Shown piece by piece: positions 1 to 10,272 of a stretch of DNA of 64,000 nucleotides. Below the pieces are notes generated by a model. It worked only from the letters and a program-made list of their open reading frames with translations, had not been told where the DNA came from and did no database searches. Location: positions 11,765,655 to 11,829,654 of the forward strand of contig OX459104.1 in NCBI GenBank assembly GCA_949775045.1, written 5' to 3'. Each line of letters begins with the position of its first letter. The stretch's first letter is position 1. The position numbers and the translations under genes were made by a program. Source of the stretch: Metridium senile (taxonomy: Eukaryota > Cnidaria > Anthozoa > Actiniaria > Metridiidae).

Positions 1-220
1 CGATCCCATCTGAGTTTCGGTGAAATTAAAAATATTAAATAGTTTATTATTTATAGAATTTTCATTGAATGCTATATATATTGACAACTAGTATTGAAGA
101 GCTTTGAATTGAGGCGTTTCTTTTTTACGTTGAGATATCTAGAGAGTGAATAAGATGAATCTGGATTACCATCGATTATTAAGTATTAAAATACTTGCCA
201 TTCCCGCCAAACGACTGTGA

Positions 221-239
221 AGCGATTCTCTTCCGTCAA
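221..239 (+). repeat. Left copy of 19-bp terminal inverted repeat
   Basis: AGCGATTCTCTTCCGTCAA here is the exact reverse complement of 15862-15880. Weaker similarity continues outward (TGCC near 196 against GGCA near 15910). It may mark the left end of the Helentron. A chance 19-bp inverted match at this spacing is unlikely, but termini were not otherwise confirmed. Confidence 0.5.
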
Positions 240-339
240 TCAAACATAATTGGTCTAGTCTAGTGATAATTACTATAAACAACTGACAATGTGAACAAAA
301 AAAACAGCTAGGTAAAAAATATTATTACTCGGGATTCCT

Positions 340-735
340 GTGGAATCACCGAGTTTAGGATTCGGCATTGTTATTTTTCGTCGTCGTCGCCAAAATGCCG
401 CGCACGCGCAGTATGGTCGAAGTTCTGAGTTACGTCATTCACGTGATCAGAACTCGTGGCGAGGCGTCCATTTTGCTTCTCGCTTTGACAGTGGAGTAAT
501 TAGTTTTCAAGGTATGGATTCAACGTCTTTAAATACGCTCAAATCGCTTACAAATTCACACACCATTCGCGGTATAGCCACACTAAAAGATGTCGAGCGT
601 TTTCGTAAAGGGCATTTAGAGAGATACCGCGAATTTATCGTGAAACTGCCTATCGCCGGTGAAACTTATCGTGAACTATCTATCAAACAAGCTACCTATC
701 TATTCAAAAGAGACTTATATTTCAGCTTATACTAA
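340..735 (+). CDS. Small hypothetical ORF upstream of the Helentron protease
   Basis: An open frame of 131 codons, rich in Arg and Ser, with no domain I recognise. It lies between the inverted repeat at 221-239 and the 2A/protease ORF that starts within 40 bp of its end. It could be a 5' exon or leader of the Helentron transcript, or chance. No conserved motif, signal peptide or membrane segment is evident. I keep it only because it fills the gap before the first certain Helentron gene. Confidence 0.15.
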   Translation: MESPSLGFGIVIFRRRRQNAAHAQYGRSSELRHSRDQNSWRGVHFASRFDSGVISFQGMDSTSLNTLKSLTNSHTIRGIATLKDVERFRKGHLERYREFIVKLPIAGETYRELSIKQATYLFKRDLYFSLY

Positions 736-767
736 CTCTAGAAGCACAACGAACTCAACTGCAGAAT

Positions 768-2510
768 TTGAACAAAGGTCTACCGAGCAAAAAACGAGGA
801 TTGCAAGCATTTACTACCTGTGTTTACAGTCAACCATGTGACTCTCAAAGCAAGGCGACCTTCTCAAACATGAACACTTCTTTCGTACTCATAATAATGC
901 TAAGTACATTGCTTCTTTTATTACTTTTAATTCAAGGAAATATTTTCTGTTTTCCCTATTTAATATTAGTAACTTTATTAGGGTACAAAACAGTCAACTT
1001 CTTCGACAATCACTGCTATACTCAAACTGTTGTCATTTCATCGTTTAGTGATTGTGATATGTTAGATACGACTAGTTGTTTGACTGTACATGTATATAAT
1101 GATGCAGAAGTCACAATACAGATTACAAATAATACCAGATCTCGTTATTCAAGGTTTGTTTATTATAATTATAGACATGTACGTTATCATCGTAATCGTG
1201 AACCAAGTAGAATACCAACACGATTAATAAGGCGTTTAGACACCAAAAGTAGAAAGCTTAGACGGGTTGTTTATCATAGAATACGCCTAAATGTACCCAG
1301 GTCTTCTAAGTTACATAATTATATCAACTGTGTAAAGGTTAAAAGCAAGCATTTTATATCAAAGTTCAAGAGGATTGGAACGTATACTCGAGCATTTATT
1401 TCTCAAAGAAGGTTCAAATGTAAAGCTAGTCGGTATATATCTTTGCTTTCTTGTGATAGACCGATGTCTCTTTATAAGACTCAGTCACATGTGATGAATT
1501 ACTGTCAGTCTAAACTATATAATGATATAGAGAAGAATCCTGGTCCTAATAATACACTATATGTTGATGCAAGCAAGACAATAACAGCACCATATAGCCA
1601 AGGTAATGCTTTCATCTTTGGACAAAATGCAGGACAACAATGTGTTGCAATGAGTTTATGTTCTTTAATATATAATGACAATCATGGAATTAATTCATCA
1701 AGTGATCTTGTAAAGATAATGAACATTGGAAATCAGTTATATACACGATTATCGCAATCAGCAAAACAGTCATTTCTCATGCAATCAGAACTACCAACAA
1801 TTTTAAATGTGTTTGATACTGATTATGAACTTCAATATAGTAAGAGTTTTACAAGTAATCTACAACAAGAAACTATAATAGAAGGATATGAAAACTTCAC
1901 TTCATTACAAACAGCATTCCAATCTTTAATGTCTGACAATTTTACCAATTTCATATTAACAATAGGGTGTACTGCTGTTGCTATATATTGTCATGGAGAT
2001 ATGGGATTTAAAGTATTTGACTCGCATGCAAGGGATCTGTACGATAGAAGCAATGCTCATGGTACATGTGTGCTAATTGAATTATCATCATTAGATAACT
2101 TGATTCTATATTTTAAAAGCATACATAATGATATATTTGAAATTAAAGGTATACAGATCAATAAAGTAGAAGGTAGTATGCTTATTGAGAACATTTTCAC
2201 TGAAAGTATAAATTTTAACCTCAGTTGTACTGTAGCTGTCTATTCAATTTGTTATTCTACAATGAAATCGTGTAGCTACTGGAATGCAGATACTTTGAAC
2301 AATATTGTAGACGGGGGAAAACTATATGTGATCATCTATATATGTGATCATCTCGGTTTAAATCGCTGTATCACATCAGATGATATCCCGTGCACAATTG
2401 ATATTTGTGGGGCTGAAGTAACATGTGTAACTGATACTATAAATGGAGTATTGTCTGATTCAGTGGAAAGCAAGTTCCATCTTGAAGATACTATAAAAAA
2501 ACAATATTAA
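768..2510 (+). CDS. Helentron accessory protein: membrane/basic leader, 2A peptide, cysteine protease domain
   Basis: 580 codons are open. An ATG at 870 precedes a strongly hydrophobic run (about residues 42-70), so this inner start is as plausible as 768. Residues 110-235 are basic and Arg/Lys/Tyr rich. DIEKNPGP (codons 1524-1547, residues 253-260) is a canonical 2A ribosome-skipping motif; the downstream chain would begin at its final Pro. The following domain starts with GQNAGQQCVAMSLCSLIY (candidate nucleophile Cys) and has VFDSHARDLYD later (candidate His). This Cys/His arrangement resembles the USP/OTU-like proteases seen in Helitrons and in herpesvirus tegument proteins. The role in transposition is unknown; possibly deubiquitination or polyprotein processing. 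The frame is intact, unlike the Rep ORF. Confidence 0.7.
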   Translation: MNKGLPSKKRGLQAFTTCVYSQPCDSQSKATFSNMNTSFVLIIMLSTLLLLLLLIQGNIFCFPYLILVTLLGYKTVNFFDNHCYTQTVVISSFSDCDMLDTTSCLTVHVYNDAEVTIQITNNTRSRYSRFVYYNYRHVRYHRNREPSRIPTRLIRRLDTKSRKLRRVVYHRIRLNVPRSSKLHNYINCVKVKSKHFISKFKRIGTYTRAFISQRRFKCKASRYISLLSCDRPMSLYKTQSHVMNYCQSKLYNDIEKNPGPNNTLYVDASKTITAPYSQGNAFIFGQNAGQQCVAMSLCSLIYNDNHGINSSSDLVKIMNIGNQLYTRLSQSAKQSFLMQSELPTILNVFDTDYELQYSKSFTSNLQQETIIEGYENFTSLQTAFQSLMSDNFTNFILTIGCTAVAIYCHGDMGFKVFDSHARDLYDRSNAHGTCVLIELSSLDNLILYFKSIHNDIFEIKGIQINKVEGSMLIENIFTESINFNLSCTVAVYSICYSTMKSCSYWNADTLNNIVDGGKLYVIIYICDHLGLNRCITSDDIPCTIDICGAEVTCVTDTINGVLSDSVESKFHLEDTIKKQY

Positions 2511-2598
2511 AAACTCGGGATTTTTAATTTGGTTTTCAACTTATTGCGTCTGTTGTATAATTAAAACTACAAAAAAATCAAAGTTTACATACTTCTTT

Positions 2599-3117
2599 TT
2601 GCTATATGATGATAAATCTAAAACATCACTTCAATACACAAAAAATATTAATGGAACACGTTCACTTGTGGATACTATTATCAATCTTAAAAAAACACTC
2701 CATTCTGAACAGCAATATAAACTGCAGTTTATATCATGTACTTGTAAAAATATGGACAAAAATGAAAGAAAAAGATTTATGAACAATCAAAGACGGATGC
2801 AAAATTATGAGGAAATGTCACCACCAAAGAAAAAAATAATGCTACAAAAAAGAACCAAACAGAATCAATCAATGGATACCAGTAAGAAACAAGAGCTGCT
2901 GAAAAAACGGGTACAAAAATACAAGCAAATGGAAAGCAGCAAAAAACAAAAGTTACTAAACAAACAAAAGCAAAAATATAGAACAATGGACAGTGTTGAA
3001 AAACAACAGTTATTAGATAAGCAAACTGAAAAATATAGAACAATGGATAGCATTGAAAAACAACAGTTATTAGATAAAAAAGTGAAAAATACTATAGAAA
3101 TAAGAGTAAAGATCTAG
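2599..3117 (+). CDS. Lysine-rich repeat region preceding Helentron Rep
   Basis: 172 codons open, not starting with a clear ATG. From about residue 55 it contains at least five imperfect 18-residue repeats of the type KYRTMDSxEKQQLLDK, giving a highly basic, helical segment. Such repeats occur just upstream of the Rep domain in animal Helitron proteins. The ORF ends 50 bp before the Rep ORF. A C-x2-C element (ICCVCG) lies in another frame between the two near 3170-3190, so an indel has probably separated this repeat region from the Rep protein. Likely function: nucleic-acid binding at the N-terminus of the Rep polyprotein; inferred only. Confidence 0.5.
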   Translation: MLYDDKSKTSLQYTKNINGTRSLVDTIINLKKTLHSEQQYKLQFISCTCKNMDKNERKRFMNNQRRMQNYEEMSPPKKKIMLQKRTKQNQSMDTSKKQELLKKRVQKYKQMESSKKQKLLNKQKQKYRTMDSVEKQQLLDKQTEKYRTMDSIEKQQLLDKKVKNTIEIRVKI

Positions 3118-3169
3118 ATTTTTGTATCAAACAGTTTAAAAATAAAATAAGAGAAGGCCCCAATTACAT

Positions 3170-5224
3170 TTGTTGCGTGTGTGGAGCCTATATAAGAAAT
3201 CAGTCATGAAGCTTAATACAAATAAATACCAATCTCAACATATGTTTACAATCAAACAATCCTTTGACGGGAAAGAATATATCTGCAAAACATGCCATTC
3301 AAAATGTATCAAAGATATAATTCCATGTCAGGCAATCATAAACAATTTACTTGTTGATGATGTACCATCTGAGCTGGAAACTCTTCGAAAATTAGAACAA
3401 ATATTGATAGCACAGCGTATAGTATTTGAAAAAATTGTAATTATGCCTAAAGGCCAGCAACGTAAGATTAAAGGTCCTATTTGCAATGTGCCAGTGCAAT
3501 GTGATAACACATGTAGCATTCTGCCTCGCCCTCCTGAGAGATCTGGCATTATTATGTTGAAGTTAAAAAGAAAACTACAGTTTAGAGGTCATGTATATTT
3601 TGAAGCAGTCAGGCCAGCATTTATACATGCAGCACTTACATGGCTTAAAGCTAACAACACATTATATAAAGATATTATAATTGATTGTACAAATATTAGC
3701 AGAGAGCACACAGATATAACAAATAGTGAAGCAGGAGATAATACACACAATACTACTGACCATGAAAACACCCCTGTACCTACAGCAGACAATGATATAA
3801 ATAATGCTGATTCTTCAGAAGTGAATACTGAAAAGGACACCTTAGATGAAGAACAAGATGACACTTTAAATGAACACAGATCACCAACTAATGAAACATG
3901 TTTAGAACCTACTTGTCCAGATTACCCTGTTATTTTAGAAGAAAACAGTTCTAATGTTTCTACTGGAAGAGAGATTTATAATGTTGCACCAGGTGAAAAT
4001 AAACATCCAGTATCTTTGATGACTGACAAACTGTGTGAAGAGCTTGCATTTCCAGTATTGTTTCCTAAAGGTAGATTTGGATATACTGCTGAAAGAGATA
4101 TAAAATTATCACCGGTTAAGTATTTCAATACAAGATTATTACATTACAGTGGAAGATTTGCTATGAACCCTGAATATTTATTCTTTGCACAGTTTACAAT
4201 AGAACAGAAAAAGGTATCTGATAGTATAAATATAGCACTTAAGAAAGTCCATGGTCAGCAAGTCACTGCATCACAAGTTAAATCAAATACTCAAATACTA
4301 CAAAACCTTATTTCTCAAGATCAGGCCTATCTAATCTTAAGACAAGTTCCAGGCTCCCCTCCATACTGGCAAAAATTTATGTACGAAGTAGTAGCAATGG
4401 TAAAACAACTAGGTATTCCAACATGGTTCATGACATTATCATGTGCAGACTTAAGATGGCCTGAACTGTTTCAAATTATTGCAAGAGCTAATGGTAGAAA
4501 CATGACCGATGAAGAAGTCAATGCTTTATCATATGATGAAAAATGCAGACTACTAAATATCAACCATGTTATTACATCAAAACACTTTCAATACAGAGTA
4601 GAAACTTTCTTTACTGAGATTTTACTGACTAATGTAAATCCAATAGGTAAAATAGTTTATTATGCTCTCCGCATAGAGTTTCAAATGAGAGGTTCTCCTC
4701 ATTTACATGCATTAATTTGGACATCAGACTGCCCTAAGCTAAATCATGATACTAAAGATGCCTATATAGACTATATCAACCAACATGTACAAGCTTACTT
4801 ACCCAACAAAGACACTGATCCTGAATTGTATGAACTTGTAAAAAAATATCAAACTCATAGCCACAGCAAAATATGTAGAAAATACAAAAATATAGCATGT
4901 ATATTTAACTTTGGACAGTTCTTTACTGATAGGACTATTGTATCTGAACCTTTACCTCATGATATGGATGAGGAGATTAAATGTAGTACATTGACCAGAT
5001 GTAAAGAAATACTTACTTCCGTTAAGCAGAAAATAGACGCAGTGCTGAATCCTAGCAAACCTGATTATAATGCATGTTTTACTGATGAAGATATTTTTAA
5101 AGATGTTGGTATAACTAAACAGGAATATGAAGCTGCATTATCAATATCACCTGATTCTGATTATGGCTTACACCTTAAAAGACCACTTGACAGCTGTTTC
5201 ACTAATAACTATTTCATAGCTTAA
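3170..5224 (+). pseudogene. Helentron Rep (HUH endonuclease) domain, N-terminal part of RepHel
   Basis: 684 codons. A zinc-binding segment near the start (YICKTCHSKC) is followed by an acidic Asn/Thr-rich linker (about residues 170-270) and the Helitron-like N domain from FPVLFPKGRFGY onward. The HUH motif is GSPHLHALIW, coded near 4690-4725, with the two metal-binding His. The QTHSHSKICRKY Cys/His segment also matches Helitron Rep. The ORF stops at 5222-5224 through a one-base frameshift. The next frame carries CITYVCSYFTK, the two catalytic tyrosines, so the nuclease active site is split across the frameshift. In the intact family Rep nicks and joins single strands during rolling-circle transposition. 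This copy cannot make it. Confidence 0.85.
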
Positions 5225-5225
5225 G

Positions 5226-6699
5226 GGGTTTGCTGCAAATGTAGATCTCCAACCTATCTTTAATCATTATAAATGTATCACATATGTTTGTAGTTACTTT
5301 ACAAAAGATGAGACTGAATGCTCACAAGCTATTGTTAATGCTGCACGTGAAGCTAAAGAATCAAATCTAAATGTTAAAGAAGGGCTTAAAAAAATTGGTG
5401 CTGCTTTTCTTTCTTCCAGAGAAGTAAGTTCCCAAGAAAGTATATATCGCTGCATGCCTGAGCTTTGGTTGAGAAAGATATTTCCTAAAACTGTTTTTGT
5501 GAGTACAGATATGCCAGAGAAAAGATTAAGAGCAGCTAAGAGCCAACAAGAACTTGATGAGTTAGAAGATGATAGTACAGATATATATAAGTCCAATATT
5601 ATTGAACGATATAGTATAAGACCAAGTTATATCCCATCTGTAAATAACATGTGTCTAGCAGAGTTTGCTGCTTACTATTATAAGGATTACAAAATTGATA
5701 TAGCAGAAACAGCTGATGCTCAACCTGAAGTACTTAATGACGATATAATTGAACAATCTCATATACCTACAAATGATGATATATCATCTTTCCCTAATAA
5801 AATAAGATTAATGAATGGTACTGAATTCATGAAATGCAGGAAGGTGAAGGCTGTCATAAGACACCATACCCCAAGTAAAGCAAAAGAACCAGAAAAGTAC
5901 TTCCATCATCTCCTCATGTTATATTATCCATGGAGAGAAGAAACTGAGCTTCTTGGTGATCAACAGAGCTACATATCTAAATTCTGCGAGACAAATGTAC
6001 AGGCATTAGTAGAGAAAAATAAGAATATTTTTATATTTTTTTATATAACAATATATCATACCACTACAAAAACATTCAGACAAGGTCCAGCTAATCCTGA
6101 AAAACCAACTGTATTGTTAATGGCTCCAACAGGTGTAGCTGCTATCAATATTAATGGTACTACTATACATACTGCATTAGCTATACCTAAGGATACAGGT
6201 GAGAATGTACCTCCAATGTCTGATCAAAAAAGAACCCAAATCAGAATATCTTTATCTGAGTTAAAATTGATAATCATTGATGAAATCTCTATGGTAGCAA
6301 ACACTACTTTACTGCACATACATCAGAGACTGAAAGACATTTTTGCTACACCGAGTGATCAGCTTTTTGCAGGACTAAGTATCATAGTAGTAGGTGATTT
6401 ACATCAACTACCGCCCATAAGTAGAAAACCTGTATTTGAAGAATATAAAAACAATATTTTCAATTTATGTCATCCATGGTCAGTGTTTCAAATGTTAGAA
6501 TTAACCAAGATTATGAGGCAAAAAGATGACCAGCCATTCACAGAATTATTGAACAGATTTAGAACTGCTTCACAAACTGAAGATGATCTTCAAATAATAC
6601 AATCCAGAGCTTTAACATCAAATCAAACTAAATACCCATCACAAGCATTACATATCTTTGCAGAAAATGCACCAGTAGATCAACACAACAATACACACC
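5226..6699 (+). pseudogene. Helentron RepHel, tyrosine motif to PIF1 helicase (first part)
   Basis: In frame from about 5226 although an ATG-style start appears only at 5454. It begins with the Rep tyrosine motif (YVCSYFTK), continues through the conserved linker (RCMPELWLRKIFPKTV) and enters the PIF1-family SF1 helicase. Visible helicase motifs are APTGVAA (motif Ia), LIIIDEISMV (Walker B) and VVGDLHQLPPI (motif III). The Walker A/P-loop that should precede APTGVAA is absent. The sequence there reads as a low-complexity IFIFFYI stretch near 6030-6050, pointing to deletion or replacement. The frame is then interrupted at 6700 by the composite insertion; the helicase resumes at 10444 in register if the insertion and one TA copy are removed. 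Confidence 0.85.
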
Positions 6700-6787
6700 T
6701 ACAATCTTGGACATAAATAGTTGACACTCTCTGTAAATGCTTGATTTTTTATGAGATACTATCCATTTCCCAACCATTTTCTCCCCT

Positions 6788-6807
6788 CCCCCCCCCCCCC
6801 CCCCCCC
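6788..6807 (+). repeat. Poly-C tract
   Basis: An uninterrupted run of 20 C within the left MITE copy. The sister copy near 10353-10372 has a shorter, interrupted CT/CC-rich segment, so this is expansion (or an assembly/sequencing artefact) in this copy. Confidence 0.9.
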
Positions 6808-7090
6808 ACCCCTGAACAATGTTGATATTCCTGAGATAGGAACACCTTCAGGGAACACAATAAAATGCAGAATGGCAATTATATGTGTTATAAAACAAGT
6901 TCATTTGGAAAATAAACATGAAATCACTTCGAGTAGATAAAAATAGCCTGTAAAAACAACAAAATGTAAACAAAATAAAATAATTAAAGGCAAAGTGTAC
7001 GTGATACCCTGGGTGTGCCTCAATAACTTTCAATACATGACTTGACACCGAAAGCAATACACGTTTATTTAAAGAGCTTTAAGCCAAAAT

Positions 7091-8479
7091 ATGGAGCTAA
7101 TACAAGAGTACAACAGCGACATTGAGGATACAACGACGTCCACAGAGAATACACAGCTTAATTTACAAGAAAATCAAGTGAGGTCTGTTTATTTAGTGAC
7201 ATACAGCCAAGCAGATAAAGAGCTATTTCCAACGCGTATACAATTTGCGCGCGTACTAGTTGATTCGTTTGTCCATGTTGGAGCTGAAGTAAGCCATTGG
7301 TGTTGTAGTGAGGAGTTGCACAAAGATGGTGGCAAACACTATCATGCTGCAATAAAGCTAAGGAAAATTCCTCGATGGAATGCTTCAAAGAGATTCTTAA
7401 GAGATAGAGATCGCATTACCGTCAACTATTCATCCCAACACCACAACTATTACAGTACATGGCAGTATGTCACAAAATCAGATGCACATTACGTTGAAAG
7501 CAATGGTCATCCAGACCTTGTAAACACTGGAGAGCCAAGAACAGGTACTGCTAGCGAGAGATTACAAGAAAGAAACAGAAGTAACAAGAAAAAGCGACAG
7601 GCGCACAAGAAAACAGGCCAACAAATTAAAAAACAAAAACGCCTGACAGCAATGGACGTATCAAGCCTTTTACTAGGAAAAAATATTAAAACAATAACGG
7701 AGCTTCAAGCACTTGGTTACAAGCAGAGAGCTGAAGGTAAAAACGACTTAATGCAATTCTTAATAGGCAGAGCCAGAAAAACAGTATGCGAGCTTATTAA
7801 GAACACGTGGGAGATTAAAGAAACTAGCGAAAAAATAGAACGCGCGAAAAAATCGAGACTCGATTTTTTACAATCAGAAATGACCAGCAATTGTGTACCC
7901 GGATGTGATGGTTTGTGGCTCACGTTTGCGTTAGAAATTCTTCATAACAACAACATCAGTGAATAATATTTTGCAAGAAGTATAAAGAATCTACTAGACA
8001 AGGGACGGGGGAAGTATCGTAATGTTATGATTACAGGAGCGGCCAACTGTGGAAAAACATTTATATTAAAACCTTTAACAATCATATACGACACATTTTG
8101 CAACCCCGCCACAGGAAGTTTTGCTTGGGTAGGAGTAGAAGAGAAAGAATGCATTTTTCTAAATGACTTCAGATGGTCTAGTCAGCTGATACCATGGCAT
8201 GATTTACTGTTAATGTTGGAAGGTGAAAGTGTACATTTGCCTGCCCCTAAGACACACTACAGCAAAGACCTTTTGTTAGTGCAGGACACTCCAATATTTT
8301 GCACTAGCAAAAGAGCTCTTCTCTACACCAAGAACGGTGTCGTGGACGATAGAGAGACTGAAATGATGGCTGTCCGCTGGAGACTAATCGAATTTCACTA
8401 TCAAATACCGGAAGCAACACAGCGAAATTTGAGCCCTTGTGGGCATTGTTTTGCCAAGCTTGTTTTGGATAACTCTTGA
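7091..8479 (+). pseudogene. CRESS-like replication initiator: HUH endonuclease plus SF3 helicase, one in-frame stop
   Basis: Two ORFs (7091-7966 and 8027-8479) are in the same frame, separated only by TAA at 7964-7966 and 20 sense codons. The N-terminal part has motif I-like VTYSQ (residues 36-40), an HUH-type KHYH (H83, H85) and a catalytic-type YVTK (Y126, K129), the motif order of CRESS-DNA-virus and related Rep proteins. A basic linker follows. The second part has a P-loop GAANCGKT, Walker B IFLNDF and a motif C-like PIFCTS, matching SF3 helicases of small DNA replicons. Such proteins nick an origin and unwind for rolling-circle replication. It sits in a transposon, beside iteron repeats. 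It may be an endogenous viral-type gene or a Rep-encoding transposon; the single stop suggests recent inactivation. It differs from the Helentron Rep. Confidence 0.7.
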
Positions 8480-8546
8480 TAACTTTGATATAAAGGCCGT
8501 AATTATTGTACAAGTTTTATATATTTTAGAAAAATATATAGAAAAC

Positions 8547-8864
8547 CACGGTTTACAATTTATTGATAGACAATGTCGTTACATAATTTGTTGTTGATCG
8601 ATCATAATTTACGAAATAACCACGGTTTACAAATTTTCACTGTAATCAAAACAAATATAACCTTATGTTCTTTAAATCAAAGTACACGGTTTACAAATTG
8701 TAAACCGTGCTTAACTCGAACGCCTGATTAGATAATTCACAAATTGAGATATGTACATGCTCTTTGTTAATGAAATTTAATATACATTTAAAGACAATTA
8801 CAATATTTCATAAAGAAACATACTTTTTTAGCGAAAATGTGTGCAGTCAAACGTACGGTTTACA
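8547..8864 (+). promoter_or_regulatory. Iteron-like repeats (CACGGTTTACAA) downstream of the Rep gene
   Basis: The 12-mer CACGGTTTACAA occurs at 8547-8558, 8621-8632 and 8685-8696, all in the same orientation, with an inverted copy at 8698-8709 and a degenerate one at 8855-8864. The forward copies are spaced 74 and 64 bp apart. Repeated short motifs plus a palindrome next to a Rep gene are the usual layout of a rolling-circle origin recognised by its Rep. That reading is inference; they could also be transposon-end repeats. Confidence 0.55.
8685..8709. repeat. 25-bp perfect palindrome, candidate origin hairpin
   Basis: Arms CACGGTTTACAA and TTGTAAACCGTG flank a single central A. Twelve perfectly paired bases would extrude as a cruciform, although the near-absent loop differs from the exposed-loop nonanucleotide of circovirus-like origins. 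Confidence 0.8.
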
Positions 8865-8995
8865 CGCCGGAAATTACGTCATGTAGATTGCGCGCGTAAT
8901 GTGATTTTAACATGTATTAATGTGTATATACTCAAAAATATTTTTGTTGTACAAAACACCATAAGCAATAGAGTTGACGTTGTTGTTTCTAACTG

Positions 8996-10168
8996 TTAAT
9001 ATTTTATTCTGTTTCCTTTATTCTTTATAATTAGGTCTATTCTTTTATTCATAGACGCTATTATGTTATCACATGTAGTTACAGAGAAATTATTAAACGT
9101 TTGTATTATTCTATTTTGAAATTCAAGGAATGTTTCTTTCTCAATATTTAATGCTAAGGCTTGTTGTTGTAGCTCTTTTCTTACTAAGTGAAACAAATTT
9201 TCTATCGGATTTAAATCAGGACTTCTAGGTGGAATAGGAAATAGTTCAGCTTTTAATTTTTTAATGGCCTTTTTCACACCCACACAATTTTGACTTGGGT
9301 CACCATCTTGAAGCCAAATTCTTGAGGGTCCCTTTTCAGACTCATCAAACATCCTCTGGAAAATTTCTTTAACGTAAAGCTCAAAATATTGGCCATCGAG
9401 TTTTTCACAAGGATGAGACGCGATCACGCCCTTTCCATGGGAAATGCTCACAAACAAAAGTACCACTTTCCCTCCGGTCCCTTCTTTCTTGCCCTTTGCT
9501 GTACACCCCAGCGACAGTCCCTCGTTTTTTTTCCTCCATATCTTTGTCTGTGGCGCTCTCGCCTGGGCAGCAGGATTCCGTTTATAATAAAAAATTACGC
9601 CGTCAAGATAGAAACTCAACTCTTTTGTCCAAAAGTCCTTGCTACGTTCTTTTTTCACTCGTTTTGCAAACGCTAGGCGATGTTTCACGTCCCTCGGTAA
9701 TAGAATACCTTTTCTCCTTGTAGTTCTACTTCCATATCCATGTTTGTGGAGAATTCTTCTCAGAGTTCTATTGCTGATACCAAACTGTTGCAATTTACTT
9801 TTTTCATACAGGTGTACTGATGAAAAGTTGGGATTTTCGGCTCGTAAGTTCTTGAAAATACGGATTACGTTCCTTTCGGTTCTTGATGATAGTTTCCGTG
9901 GTCTCCCTGGGCTGCATTTCTTTGTTTTCTCCTTCAAACCTTCAATGCCTTTTCTTTTTATGCGAAATATGGTCGACCTCGAAAGGCCTACTTCCTTTGC
10001 AAGCTGTTGTGCAGTGCACATTTTGTTGTTTATCTTGTACAGGATATACCCGCGAAGAGCGTTCCCTGTCGCACGCTTTAACACCATTTTATTTTTCATG
10101 TCAAAAACGCGGCCAACGTCACAAAGACTTGTTGCATTTTTTTCTTTTTTGTTGATTCTAATTTTCAA
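8996..10168 (-). CDS. Tc1-like DD34E transposase (intact ORF)
   Basis: 390 codons on the minus strand with no interruption. The N-terminus has two helix-turn-helix regions (about residues 50-75 and 95-145) joined by a GRP hook (SPGRPRKLS, residues 87-95), typical of Tc1 transposases. The catalytic triad is FYLDGV (D189), WLQDGDPSQN (D288) and PDLNPIENLF (E323), with 34 residues between the second Asp and Glu, the DD34E spacing. Length is slightly above the usual 340 residues because of a basic N-terminal extension. The protein would cut and paste elements at TA sites. It lies inside the composite bounded by MITE ends; I cannot tell whether those ends are its own substrates. Overlapping plus-strand frames are shadows. 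Confidence 0.9.
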   Translation of the reverse strand: MKIRINKKEKNATSLCDVGRVFDMKNKMVLKRATGNALRGYILYKINNKMCTAQQLAKEVGLSRSTIFRIKRKGIEGLKEKTKKCSPGRPRKLSSRTERNVIRIFKNLRAENPNFSSVHLYEKSKLQQFGISNRTLRRILHKHGYGSRTTRRKGILLPRDVKHRLAFAKRVKKERSKDFWTKELSFYLDGVIFYYKRNPAAQARAPQTKIWRKKNEGLSLGCTAKGKKEGTGGKVVLLFVSISHGKGVIASHPCEKLDGQYFELYVKEIFQRMFDESEKGPSRIWLQDGDPSQNCVGVKKAIKKLKAELFPIPPRSPDLNPIENLFHLVRKELQQQALALNIEKETFLEFQNRIIQTFNNFSVTTCDNIIASMNKRIDLIIKNKGNRIKY

Positions 10169-10272
10169 TTAGAATAGTCATGGAATTCCCTTTCGAAGCA
10201 GCTTTTTTTTGAATACAAACAAGTGACACTTTGTTGTGTATAACTGTTTTTATTGCGAATATTGCAAAAATA

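Larger units (their letters stand above)
8480..8995. other. AT-rich region between Rep gene and Tc1 transposase
   Basis: No ORF of note. It contains the iteron-like repeats and palindrome (8547-8709), a degenerate fourth repeat ACGGTTTACA at 8855-8864, and the 3' flank of the minus-strand transposase. The boundary between the Rep-bearing segment and the Tc1 copy lies somewhere here, possibly near 8940 where TATTTTTG faces a matching CAAAAATA at 10265-10272. Confidence 0.5.

Noticed and set aside
2777..3053. Minus-strand hydrophobic ORFs
   Set aside because: Antisense of the lysine-rich repeat region.
7964..7966. Programmed readthrough of TAA, also at 33759 and 53995
   Set aside because: All three are TAA in unrelated genes without a shared downstream context. 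The 33759 gene also carries a frameshift. Decay is simpler.
9389..10172. Plus-strand ORFs of 75-177 codons
   Set aside because: Antisense shadows of the intact Tc1 transposase.
8941..10270. Tc1 copy bounded by its own TTTTTG termini
   Set aside because: Only about 6-8 matching bases at the supposed ends; too weak to assert as terminal repeats.
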